A stretch of 45,695 bases of DNA from Pseudoselenomonas ruminantium. GTDB taxonomy: Bacteria; Bacillota; Negativicutes; Selenomonadales; Selenomonadaceae. Made by a program: the position numbers and the translations under genes. Of this stretch, positions 18,435 through 25,843 are shown piece by piece. Under the pieces are notes generated by a model that worked only from the letters and a program-made list of their open reading frames with translations, did not search any database and was not told where the DNA came from. The stretch lies in contig SVBZ01000034.1 of NCBI GenBank assembly GCA_015058575.1, positions 1 through 45,695 on the forward strand, written 5' to 3'. Position 1 is the first letter of the stretch. Each line of letters starts with the position of its first letter.

Positions 18435-18545
18435 ATGAAGAAACGAATCCCCGCAATGTTTTTGTCCGCTGATAATATCCATCAACGCTTTGGTAGCAGC
18501 CAGATTTTTTGCTCGTCTGCCAAACCAATCCGCCCCCTTCTCAAC
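18435..18545 (+). pseudogene. Chimeric gene remnant: signal-peptide start joined to an antisense DUF4127 piece
   Basis: The plus strand has an ATG nine bases after AAAAGGAG and encodes MKKRIPAMFLSA, the start of a typical signal peptide. From 18476 the sequence changes: 18476-18531 matches 22501-22556, the inside of the DUF4127 gene, at 54 of 56 bases. It then runs into GCCCCCTTCTCAAC (18532-18545), close to the 5' end of the same gene at 23153-23167. The shared CAATCC at both DUF4127 points suggests deletion between short repeats in a second copy. The frame runs on to 18638 without sense. This is a rearrangement scar, not a working gene; the second junction rests on few bases. Confidence 0.7.
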
Positions 18546-18551
18546 CGCAGC

Positions 18552-19193
18552 CTACTTATCATAAAATTTAAGACCTTCATCTTGCAAGCGACTCTTCAAA
18601 GCAGTCATGAAAATACGGCCCGGATCAATTTTTTCTGAGCGATAGCTTGGTATATTTTCGATGTATAATCCACTGCTTCGGGCTGCATCCTGCTGATAAT
18701 GACCAAAAACATAGGAAATTGTCGTGTATTTTTTATGTAAATATTTGATTAGCTCAACATTTGCTTCAAGTTGCGCGTCCGTTAAATCTTCTATGCCATT
18801 GACTCCGCCTACATTTTCTATGCCAATTGCACACCAGTTGTAGCCTATAATGTGTCTATTAAGCGCTGTTTCAGGTGTGAGTCTGAATATTTTCCCATCC
18901 CGTGACACCAGAAAGTGGGAGGCAACATTTAGCGTCCCATCAGCGCATGCCTCTTGATAAAAATGGTTATAAGCGGATTCCCAAGTCCCCGATGCTGTCC
19001 AATGCACAACAATAGCTTGCGGAATGATATCTATTCGATCCAGATTGTAGTGTGTTATGGCATACTCACGGATAAGCTGCTCTCTAACATCAGACCATAG
19101 TATTGGCTTATCAATGATTTGTAATTCACCAGCAAAAGTTTCTGTCATAAGGCAAAGTGAAACCAATAGAAGAAATACTGTCTTTCTTATCAT
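18552..19193 (-). CDS. Exported N-acetylmuramoyl-L-alanine amidase (Amidase_2/PGRP-like)
   Basis: A 213-residue exported protein with signal peptide (MIRKTVFLLLVSLCLMTETFA, cut near AGE) and a PGRP/Amidase_2 domain, expected to cut the amide bond between N-acetylmuramic acid and the stem peptide in the periplasm. Zinc ligands appear as His in IVVHWTASGT, His in VFGHYQ and Asp in KIDPGRIF; NWCAIGIENVGG is the family core. Its start follows AGAGGAGAG. It has its own upstream region with a candidate extended -10 box. It may serve wall turnover or attack on neighbours; nothing decides this. Confidence 0.88.
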   Translation of the reverse strand: MIRKTVFLLLVSLCLMTETFAGELQIIDKPILWSDVREQLIREYAITHYNLDRIDIIPQAIVVHWTASGTWESAYNHFYQEACADGTLNVASHFLVSRDGKIFRLTPETALNRHIIGYNWCAIGIENVGGVNGIEDLTDAQLEANVELIKYLHKKYTTISYVFGHYQQDAARSSGLYIENIPSYRSEKIDPGRIFMTALKSRLQDEGLKFYDK

Positions 19194-19246
19194 AAACTTT
19201 TCTCTCCTCTGTTCCGTGTTTCTCTATGTATTCAACCAATATACCC

Positions 19247-19255
19247 ATATTATCA
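19247..19255 (-). promoter_or_regulatory. Candidate amidase promoter (extended -10)
   Basis: On the minus strand TGATAATAT, an extended -10 box, lies about 50 bases before the amidase start. Just upstream, ACTATAA and TTATAGT (about 19254-19279) form an inverted repeat that could be an operator. A related stretch lies before the DUF4127 gene (about 23262-23299). Confidence 0.4.
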
Positions 19256-19340
19256 CTATAAAAAGTGTGTCATTATAGTATTTCGATAAATATACGACAT
19301 TTCCTTTGCGCCCCCCAAACCTCATACTGGCAAAGGAAAA

Positions 19341-19376
19341 CCGCTGAACTAACCATACATTTCGTTAATTCAGCGG
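19341..19376 (-). terminator. Terminator hairpin, copy 1
   Basis: CCGCTGAACTAAC and GTTAATTCAGCGG form a 13-base stem with one mismatch; the minus strand continues TTTTCC. It ends the broken binding-protein piece and possibly the C39 gene. A close relative is at 23354-23395. Confidence 0.75.
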
Positions 19377-19383
19377 CTTATTT

Positions 19384-19476
19384 CTATTTCAGATACATTT
19401 TTCCCAATTTCCCCAGAGTGCCGTCCATCTTCAGTTCTGCCAGTACAAAATTGATGTAATTCAGCCATCGCCTTTT
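19384..19476 (-). pseudogene. C-terminal remnant of a solute-binding protein gene
   Basis: The minus-strand frame ending at 19384 encodes RRWLNYINFVLAELKMDGT followed by LGKLGKMYLK and a stop, which is the characteristic last helix of family 3 solute-binding proteins (pattern L-x-F-V-N-x-x-L-x-x-x-K-x-D-G-T-x-x-K-L). It has no start codon or ribosome site, follows the stop of the C39 gene by about 40 bases, and is trailed directly by a terminator hairpin. I take it as the 3' stump of a gene whose body was replaced. The match is from memory of the family, not a search. Confidence 0.65.
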
Positions 19477-19513
19477 TACATTTATTTGCTTACGAAAATT
19501 CGCTAGTCTAGCA

Positions 19514-20278
19514 TTATTTCGGATAAGCAATAATCCATGGCTGATAGCGTTCTTTTTCGGGAAGCATTGAATGGTCAAACCACATGGAGAAGAATTTTTC
19601 GGCATTTCCTACAGTATAGCCATCTTGATAATGGTCACAGGTATCATAGGGGTCAACAAAGATGAGCATGTCATCCAAAGACGATTCTGTCCCCATGTTG
19701 TCATAGCCGATAATCACACGCCAATGACCACCCCACTCCACATTTTCTACCAAAACCGGACGACCATGTGATAGTGGTTCCATCAAAAAAATCCTAAAAT
19801 CTTCAAAGCGGCTGATTTTATCTGTGTTCAAACCGCTTTTTACATTCCAGCCAATATTCTGGAAAAAGTTCACCATATTTTTCAAACTTGTGCCAATAGG
19901 ATAGCCCTGTGTTTTCATCGCTTTTGCCAAGGACATTTCGTCATAATCCTTATTGCCATACCAGTAAAGCACGGTAAGGGCCGCTGCCGGTCCACAGGTA
20001 TATTCTCTGGCTTGTTGATAGGTCGGATAATGCGGCAGTACAATACGCCGGCCAATAATGGTTTTCATTTCATAGATATCCAAGTGCTTGAAGTAAGGAG
20101 ACTCAGCATGATTTATCTCTGTTGGTGCCGAAGATGCGCCTTCCGTCTTGGTATTCAATCCCGCAGGGTAGGGAATTACACGCACCTCATCCGTATTGGC
20201 AGCAAACGCTGTTCCCATACTCAGCGCACCAGCCAGCAGGCAGGCGGCGATAGCTTTGGGCCAAAGTTTCTTGAACAT
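19514..20278 (-). CDS. Exported C39-like cysteine peptidase
   Basis: A 254-residue exported protein with signal peptide (FKKLWPKAIAACLLAGALS, cut near AFA-AN) and a C39-like papain-fold domain. The catalytic Cys is in EYTCGPAAALTVLYWYG (about residue 95), the His in GGHWRVIIGYDN (about 190), and Asp in FVDPYD. No ABC transporter is fused, so it is not a bacteriocin exporter but a free periplasmic peptidase or peptidase-like protein. The ATG at 20278 has AAGGAG eight bases upstream. It lies in a run of exported proteins on the same strand. Substrate unknown. Confidence 0.85.
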   Translation of the reverse strand: MFKKLWPKAIAACLLAGALSMGTAFAANTDEVRVIPYPAGLNTKTEGASSAPTEINHAESPYFKHLDIYEMKTIIGRRIVLPHYPTYQQAREYTCGPAAALTVLYWYGNKDYDEMSLAKAMKTQGYPIGTSLKNMVNFFQNIGWNVKSGLNTDKISRFEDFRIFLMEPLSHGRPVLVENVEWGGHWRVIIGYDNMGTESSLDDMLIFVDPYDTCDHYQDGYTVGNAEKFFSMWFDHSMLPEKERYQPWIIAYPK

Positions 20279-20406
20279 CTTTCATTCTCCTTTTTTCGTC
20301 AGTTTGTTATGGGAATTCATTCCATCTTGGGATAAGCACAAATCTAACTTGCTCCCATCCTCCTTAACTCTGCAAGTGGGCGCCATTATCCTTTATAGCC
20401 CCTTGC

Positions 20407-21531
20407 TCATTCACCGGCCGGCATGAGTATCAGGCAGGCAGGAAGATTCGAAGCCCCCGGTGGAGAGAACTCGAAGTAGTTGGGTACAGAGTTGTCATAG
20501 CAGCCTAAATCAGCCAGCTCCATGTTGTTGCCCAAAAGGGCTGTCCCCTCTTCACGAGCATTGGATACACTCTCCGGCTCCGAGGCAGTCTGATCCCCAA
20601 AATAGCCGGGGCCTTCTGGCGTCTCAATTAGTTTCGTATGTGGACTGCGCCCCCGGCGCACAGTCATAATGCCGGCATAGACGCCACCTAAAGATGACAA
20701 GTAGTACTGTACCTTGGGAGCCCCTTTTTTGACAGGTATAGCAATCTTATAGAGCACACCATAATTGCCATAATTCATCGTCTGGCTCCCATCGGTGGCA
20801 TCCACCCCTGCCTTGTATTTGTCTAATTTATTATCCGCCAGCATGATGTAGACAATGCCATCCCGTTCCGGGTCATATTCCCGCTCAGAGGTAATCACCC
20901 TGTCCATGCCCTTATAAGTACCACGAAGGGCCACGGAGTCCCTGGGCAGCACTTTGGCCTTTTCAATGAACTCCACAGGGTCCGCCTTGGCAGGATACAT
21001 GATGACGGAGGTCTTCACAGGATGATCCACTTTGAAATCGTAGACTCCATACACCAGTTCTCCAGGCTGCAGGACAATTTCATCCATGCCGGACTGCAGC
21101 AGGCGCTTCCTATTCTTCAACAACAAAACGAGATCTAGCTCTTTTTCACCAAAATACTGGCGCTGTGTATTCTTGCCCACCCAAAGATAGTATTCGCTGG
21201 GCTTGGCTGTACCGCCACGGGTCACTTGTACTATGTTGTACTGCTCCTCGGAGTTGGCATTTTCCAGCACCACTGCCACTTTCTGGGGTACCTTGGTGTT
21301 GTTCAGATGATAGTAAAGCACCCTTACCTCGCCATTCACGGTGTCCTGATAAAGGATCCCCGGTCTGTCCACATACTCCGGGCTATCGGAAAACAGCAGG
21401 GTGCCGCCTGTGTCCTTGGAAGTCACTTCCCACCGGTGCATAGTATCCGATTTTGGGGCAGTTTCCGCCACCATAGGCATGCAAGCCAGCGCGCAAAACA
21501 CACCAGCTGCCAGTTTCATCTTCAATGTCAT
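20407..21531 (-). CDS. Exported hypothetical protein (374 aa)
   Basis: I do not recognise this family. The N-terminus MTLKMKLAAGVFCALACMPM plus VAETA is a signal peptide, so the rest (about 350 residues) is exported. The mature part is beta-rich with many short strands (VRVLYYHLNNTK, VAVVLENAN, YGVLYKIAIPV) and looks like one or two immunoglobulin- or jelly-roll-like domains; there is a late GPGYFGDQ and a C-terminal PNYFEFSPPGASNLP. I chose the ATG at 21531 over the upstream TTG, which would sit against its own ribosome site. It starts 25 bases after the DUF4127 gene and is almost surely co-transcribed with it, which suggests a shared job at the cell surface. Confidence 0.8.
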   Translation of the reverse strand: MTLKMKLAAGVFCALACMPMVAETAPKSDTMHRWEVTSKDTGGTLLFSDSPEYVDRPGILYQDTVNGEVRVLYYHLNNTKVPQKVAVVLENANSEEQYNIVQVTRGGTAKPSEYYLWVGKNTQRQYFGEKELDLVLLLKNRKRLLQSGMDEIVLQPGELVYGVYDFKVDHPVKTSVIMYPAKADPVEFIEKAKVLPRDSVALRGTYKGMDRVITSEREYDPERDGIVYIMLADNKLDKYKAGVDATDGSQTMNYGNYGVLYKIAIPVKKGAPKVQYYLSSLGGVYAGIMTVRRGRSPHTKLIETPEGPGYFGDQTASEPESVSNAREEGTALLGNNMELADLGCYDNSVPNYFEFSPPGASNLPACLILMPAGE

Positions 21532-21556
21532 TCTACACCCCAACCTTCCTATGTTT

Positions 21557-23146
21557 TTAACGAAAGATCACATCACATTCGAACATCCTAAGCCATGGGT
21601 TCTTAACGGTAAAATCTGCAGAAATATTGGGCATATGCTTCCTGGCAAAATCCCGCATAAGCTCCGTGTTGCGCTTTTCCGCAAAAGCGAGTTTGTCATC
21701 CAATTTGTAGTAATACTTATAGCTGCCGAAATTTCTCACCAGTTCCGTGCCCACATGTGCGCGCACATTGGCCTGATACGCCCAATCATCCAGATAGCGC
21801 ACCGCCAGCAGGTAATCCTTGGCAGCGTTGGTCATTTTCCCCGCCAGCATCCCCGTGCCCAGCGCAAAGCCCGTTGAATTGGTGGCCGTGTTCCAGCCGG
21901 AATATGTCTTGAGCTTGAACAGCAGCTTCTTTTGTTCCAAAATATTCACCAGGGCATTGTCTGCGCCGTTGGCATACTTTATGTCCGCCACCCCTACAGG
22001 ATAGCCGGCATTTACAGCATCTTCAACCATTTTGGCGAAGGCTTCTGTACCTTTATCCGCCTTCAAATCCGGCACAAAATCCACCTCCGTAGGTAAGCCG
22101 TTATGCACTTCAATGGTTCTGCCTTTTTCCTCTGTATTGACAAGAAGCAACAGATCTGCCCGCTGGGGAGTTCTCACCTGCATCCCCCCGGCAATCTTCA
22201 ACGCAGCTTCTACAGATTCGGAAATCTTCTCATCGGAAAAATCTGGAACGGTATCCCCGCCCTTGCCCGGCGCATAGCGAACACAAACAAAAGGAATATT
22301 CCACGTCATATCATTGATGGCCCGATTCAGAAGCAAAATGTTGAATTCATCAATCCCCGGCATGGATTGAAATTTGCTCTTGGGCAAATTCTTCTGCTCT
22401 GCATAAGCCAAAATCTCCCGATTTTCCCGATGCGTTTGACACAAAGGGGCATTGTCATCTCTTCCCAAGATCAGATAGTCGATAGTCCCCAATACCGCCA
22501 TATCCATCAACGCTTTGGTAGTAGCCAGATTTTTTGCTCGTCTGCCGAACCAATCCTTTTGACATTCCTGAGGGATCGCTTTTTCATATGCCTGCAGATT
22601 CCGTTTTTCTGCAGCAGAAAGCTTAGCTATCTCCCTCTTGTCCAGCAGACTGGTATACTGAAAGATAGCCGCACCGTACTGCTCATAATAAGCAGGCTCC
22701 TCGATATTGCCTGCCCACCCCTGATACGGTGTGCGCATAAGGGAATCAAAGACATAGATACGCAGCTGGGGATTATCCTGCCGCAGTTGTTTGAAATTCT
22801 CCAAGCGTTCAGTAATCTCTGCCTGACTGACCTCGTGCTTTCGCGAAGGTATCAGCCCCCCATAAAGCATAGAATCCGACGCTATTATAGCCGACTTTGC
22901 TTTGGGTGCATTTTCCCGCAGCCATTGCCATAGTTCCTGCGGATGCCCCATGTTGGTAGCATTACTCAAAAGCTCCTTGGGCGGCAACACCAGTTCATAA
23001 CCGGCTGCCTCCACCACTTCTACTGTCTGATGATAGGAAATCGGCCTGTCATCATGAGGAATAAACAGTATCCTGCCTCCCGCCTGAGCAGAGCACCAGG
23101 GCAATAATAGCACAGTCAATAAGAGCATACATATTTTTTTCAACAA
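21557..23146 (-). CDS. Exported DUF4127 family protein
   Basis: A 529-residue exported protein of the DUF4127 family, function unknown. After a signal peptide (LLKKICMLLLTVLLLPWCSAQA) it begins RILFIPHDDRPISY, the family's hallmark, followed by PPKELLSNATNMG, IASDSMLYGGLIPSR and LILGRDDNAPL. The fold is thought to be an alpha/beta enzyme-like domain, and the conserved Asp, Ser and Arg residues hint at catalysis. I place the start at the TTG pair near 23146/23143 because AAGGGGGG lies at proper spacing and the signal peptide then begins at once; the frame is open to an ATG at 23209. A broken copy of parts of this gene lies at 18476-18545. Confidence 0.85.
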   Translation of the reverse strand: MLKKICMLLLTVLLLPWCSAQAGGRILFIPHDDRPISYHQTVEVVEAAGYELVLPPKELLSNATNMGHPQELWQWLRENAPKAKSAIIASDSMLYGGLIPSRKHEVSQAEITERLENFKQLRQDNPQLRIYVFDSLMRTPYQGWAGNIEEPAYYEQYGAAIFQYTSLLDKREIAKLSAAEKRNLQAYEKAIPQECQKDWFGRRAKNLATTKALMDMAVLGTIDYLILGRDDNAPLCQTHRENREILAYAEQKNLPKSKFQSMPGIDEFNILLLNRAINDMTWNIPFVCVRYAPGKGGDTVPDFSDEKISESVEAALKIAGGMQVRTPQRADLLLLVNTEEKGRTIEVHNGLPTEVDFVPDLKADKGTEAFAKMVEDAVNAGYPVGVADIKYANGADNALVNILEQKKLLFKLKTYSGWNTATNSTGFALGTGMLAGKMTNAAKDYLLAVRYLDDWAYQANVRAHVGTELVRNFGSYKYYYKLDDKLAFAEKRNTELMRDFARKHMPNISADFTVKNPWLRMFECDVIFR

Positions 23147-23353
23147 TCCAACGCCCCCCTTCTCAACACTTTGCTCCTCTTTTCCAAATTTCTCTACCAA
23201 ACACGGCACCGTATTCGTGTCCTTTTCATCTTTCTACTCCCTAACCAAACAGTATTCCATTATTGTCACGATAAAATATATGACTATATTACTTCGCAAA
23301 ATCCGAAACAGTTCCTTTTATGAACCGGAAATGTTCTGGATATCCTAGTAAAA

Positions 23354-23395
23354 GCCGCTGAATTAACCAGACATTCTGCCTGTTAAATCAGCGGC
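23354..23395. terminator. Terminator hairpin, copy 2
   Basis: GCCGCTGAATTAAC pairs with GTTAAATCAGCGGC (one mismatch); minus-strand tail TTTTACT, plus-strand tail CTTTTTTATTT. It ends the gene at 23401-24084 and is related in sequence to the hairpin at 19341-19376. Confidence 0.8.
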
Positions 23396-23400
23396 CTTTT

Positions 23401-24084
23401 TTATTTAGCTTTAGCTGCCATTTCCTTCATCAGCCAGTCATGAATCGCCTTGTTATTCGCCTGTCCGTCTGTGGGATTTTCATCAAGATATGTTGTTTTG
23501 AAATAACCGGGCATCTCTTCGTTAATAAGCTGTATTGCCCATGCACCTCTATTCTCGCCAATCCCGTAAATGGCATCCTTATTGACCGCATAGTTCTGGC
23601 GCACACTCTGTAACAAAGCCGTCAAGATTTCCATGCCTTTTGTATTGGTTAGACGACCGACATGCGCCTCAAAATCCTTCGTCGATTGAACGGTCAGAAC
23701 AATAGCATACTGCTGCTTCTGTTCCAGCTCATCCACCCAGGCACTGACACCATCCGGCTGCTTCAGCAAAGCCTTAGCGTCCGTCTCCCCTGCCACATCA
23801 TTGATAACTACAATCAAAGGATAGCTCTTCGCCGAATCATACCATCGCGGCAGGCATATCTGATAAGAAAATTTGCTCTGGATATCCTCCGAACTGACAA
23901 AACGCTGCGAAGCTGGCAGCTTATCCGTTGACAAATCCTCTCCCGGAGCCGCTGGTATCCCGGTACGTTTTTCCATCGCTTCGGACGAAGCTGGCCGGAA
24001 CTCCGCATGGGCCAGTGCCCCCAAACCAACGCTAAAGCCAAACGCCGCCAAAACAACAGCCGTCATGATTTTCTTCTTCTGCAA
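23401..24084 (-). CDS. Exported alpha/beta-hydrolase-like protein with altered nucleophile motif
   Basis: A 227-residue exported protein. The TTG at 24084 has GAGGAGGGG six bases upstream and opens a signal peptide (QKKKIMTAVVLAAFGFS, cut near AHA-EF). The mature part resembles putative esterases of the alpha/beta-hydrolase fold: FSYQICLPRWYDSAKSYPLI then VVINDVAGE is like the strand 3-4 region, and AIYGIGENRGAWAIQLI stands where esterases have the nucleophile elbow G-x-S-x-G. Here the centre is Asn, so catalysis by serine is not expected. A late His (AIHDWLMKEM) is in the usual place of the catalytic His. The upstream frame holds a remnant of another gene. Confidence 0.75.
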   Translation of the reverse strand: MQKKKIMTAVVLAAFGFSVGLGALAHAEFRPASSEAMEKRTGIPAAPGEDLSTDKLPASQRFVSSEDIQSKFSYQICLPRWYDSAKSYPLIVVINDVAGETDAKALLKQPDGVSAWVDELEQKQQYAIVLTVQSTKDFEAHVGRLTNTKGMEILTALLQSVRQNYAVNKDAIYGIGENRGAWAIQLINEEMPGYFKTTYLDENPTDGQANNKAIHDWLMKEMAAKAK

Positions 24085-24243
24085 GATAATCCCCTCCTCA
24101 AATTTCCCCTTTATTTGCTCACATAACTGCGGTTTTCTGCAGGTATCTCTTTCCATTTGGCAAATTCCCAAAACGGCATCCCCTGTGGCATCGATAAACG
24201 TCTTGGCTTGGATTTTTCCGTGTTGCACCTCCTTGTTTGTCAA
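24085..24243 (-). pseudogene. Remnant of an FAD-dependent oxidoreductase gene
   Basis: In frame with and directly before the hydrolase-like gene, the minus strand encodes GKIQAKTFIDATGDAVLG, which matches the conserved strand-loop (A-K-x-F-I-D-A-T-G-D-x-D) of FAD-dependent oxidoreductases. The continuation (ICQMERDTCRKPQLCEQIKG) is not recognisable. Before it, AAGGAGG at 24234-24228 is an ideal ribosome site that has no ATG, GTG or TTG at the right distance, so its start codon seems lost at the junction. The true downstream gene has its own ribosome site. I read this as a recombination or deletion scar; the family match is from memory. Confidence 0.6.
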
Positions 24244-24325
24244 CTATTTCTCTGCGTATGTCTTCTTTGCTGAAATAATTCTTTTTTTTTGACTATAATC
24301 CTGCCTGACTTGCTGAAAATAATAC

Positions 24326-24362
24326 GAGGAGCCTGACCACGTTATAAACGGTCAGGCTCCTC
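24326..24362. terminator. Strong hairpin, probable terminator
   Basis: GAGGAGCCTGACC and its exact complement form a 13-bp stem with an 11-base loop; plus tail TTTATTG, minus tail GTATTATTTT. It is about 150 bases past the 93-residue protein gene, which it may end. The stretch 24244-24513 otherwise holds only AT-rich sequence, with a TATAAT at 24294-24299 and a small hairpin near 24390-24413. Confidence 0.65.
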
Positions 24363-24513
24363 TTTATTGACAGTTCAACAGATGATGAACAGGGAATAAT
24401 ATTTCTGTTCCCTCTAATTTCTCTCATTATATCCCTAAAGATATGGACGTTTTATGATCGCATTTATTTTGACTGTGTTTCCACCGTCTCTTTTATTATT
24501 AGCGCGCTATTGA

Positions 24514-24795
24514 CTAAAGCATCTGTTTCCGCGCATAGATATCTGTCGCAAAATCAATCATTTCCTTCCAGCTGTCAAAGCGTGTGGTCTTTACTACATG
24601 TCTATCCATCTGTTCTTCGGGCAGTTCCTCGAAGTCCTGCTGGGATGCGATATGGAACTTGCCGCCTTGCAGGAATTTCTCGAAGGTCCGGTAGTTTGTA
24701 TACTTGCGCATGAATGATTTGTCGAACAAGTCCTCAAAATCCACCGGCTGCGGCAATGCGCCCGGCAGCTGGTAGTAACCTGTCAGTTTTACCAA
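24514..24795 (-). CDS. Hypothetical protein (93 aa)
   Basis: Not recognised. A soluble acidic protein without signal peptide or membrane segment, rich in aromatic residues (KLTGYYQLPGALPQP, FMRKYTNYRTFEKFL, RFDSWKEMIDFATDIY). The first part, a YYQLPG stretch and DFEDLFDKSFMRKYTNY, may be a short domain with a C-terminal helix pair. I chose the TTG at 24795, with GAGGTGA seven bases upstream; the GTG at 24804 is part of that ribosome site. It seems to be a single-gene unit. Confidence 0.65.
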   Translation of the reverse strand: MVKLTGYYQLPGALPQPVDFEDLFDKSFMRKYTNYRTFEKFLQGGKFHIASQQDFEELPEEQMDRHVVKTTRFDSWKEMIDFATDIYARKQML

Positions 24796-24861
24796 TGCAA
24801 TCACCTCAAATTTACATCTATTTCTTATATCTTAGCGTATCCCTTGCTTTCCCGCAATCGA

Positions 24862-24889
24862 AAAGGCCACGGCAGCTGCCGTGGCCTTT
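24862..24889 (-). terminator. Terminator of the zinc-ribbon protein gene
   Basis: AAAGGCCACGGCAG pairs perfectly with CTGCCGTGGCCTTT, a 14-bp palindrome with almost no loop; the minus strand goes on TTCG. It lies 15 bases after the gene at 24905. Confidence 0.85.
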
Positions 24890-24904
24890 GTTGTTGCTAT
24901 GCTC

Positions 24905-25750
24905 TTACTCGACGAGGACCGTCGGTTTATTGCTGCCCTTGAACATCAGGAAACTGTTATCCTGGAAGTTGATGCAGCGGAACGTTATCTGATATTTTTC
25001 AGCCTTTGGCAGTTCCGCCAGCGGGATGATGTCCGTCTTCGCTGTCGATGCGCCTGGCGCTACTACCTGACGAACCTCGACACTCTGAAAAGAGTGGCCA
25101 GTTACCGGGCTCTTCATCGGTTCGCCAGCCTGGTCCAGCGCCTTGACCGAAAGTTCCAGGCTCGAAAATCCCTTAGCCAGCTTATTCGTATAGAGCAAGC
25201 AGAGCTGCGGATGACCTGCAGCATCCATTGAAATCTGTGCATCCTTGAGCATCAGGATGAGCTCATTCGTCTCATTGTTTATAAGCTTGCGATCTTTATG
25301 CTTGAGCGACAATACACCAGCCTGCTGCGTGTCCGGCGCCTGCTGCGTATTCTTGCCTGCCGGTTCACTCTGCGTGGTCTGCGGCTTGTCGCTTGCACTC
25401 GACGAGTTATGAACGGACATGAACCCCAAGCCCAGAACAGCAACAACAGCCAACGTAATCGCCACGATCTTCCCCGTCGACGCGCGGCGCTGCGGTGCTT
25501 GATAGTAGCCTCCTGGCATATTCATATGCGGCGGTACTGGTGGCACATTCGTCTGCAGCGGCACCTGAGTCTGCTGTACTGCGTTCATAGCAGGCTGTGG
25601 CTGAGGAGGCGGCGTAACTTGCGTCATCTTCGCCTCATGACTTGCACCGGTACTGCCTTGCCTTGCTGGCTCTGCCAGCACTTTCGTACCACAATTCTTA
25701 CAGAATTTCGCATCATTGGGCAGCGGGGTGTTACAATTTTTACAAAACAT
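24905..25750 (-). CDS. Zinc-ribbon membrane-anchored protein (281 aa)
   Basis: The N-terminus MFCKNCNTPLPNDAKFCKNCG is a double CxxC zinc ribbon. A Pro/Gln-rich linker follows, then one membrane segment (GKIVAITLAVVAVLGLGFMS, about residues 105-125), and a C-terminal beta-rich domain (NELILMLKDAQISMD to FMFKGSNKPTVLVE-like end) on the outer face, similar in plan to DUF4352/DUF5067-type domains. The ATG at 25750 has GGAGGA upstream, dropping eight residues of the longest frame. Its neighbour upstream is a PrsW-type protease with a matching zinc ribbon. A regulatory or chaperone role at the membrane is possible but not shown. Confidence 0.8.
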   Translation of the reverse strand: MFCKNCNTPLPNDAKFCKNCGTKVLAEPARQGSTGASHEAKMTQVTPPPQPQPAMNAVQQTQVPLQTNVPPVPPHMNMPGGYYQAPQRRASTGKIVAITLAVVAVLGLGFMSVHNSSSASDKPQTTQSEPAGKNTQQAPDTQQAGVLSLKHKDRKLINNETNELILMLKDAQISMDAAGHPQLCLLYTNKLAKGFSSLELSVKALDQAGEPMKSPVTGHSFQSVEVRQVVAPGASTAKTDIIPLAELPKAEKYQITFRCINFQDNSFLMFKGSNKPTVLVE

Positions 25751-25843
25751 AGTTGTTCCTCCATCATTCACCAAATCTTTTTATCGTTGTCCCACAATCC
25801 CCAAAATGCCGAAACCTAAATCCTCTATCTGATTCCCGCTTGT

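Noticed and set aside
18426..18638. Open frame of 70 codons as a complete gene
   Set aside because: Only its first dozen codons look like a signal peptide; the rest is antisense DUF4127 and amidase-end sequence.
24260..24370. Small RNA from TATAAT at 24294-24299 to the hairpin at 24326-24362 on plus
   Set aside because: No usable -35 box at proper spacing and the product would hold little more than the terminator; the hairpin can serve the minus-strand gene.
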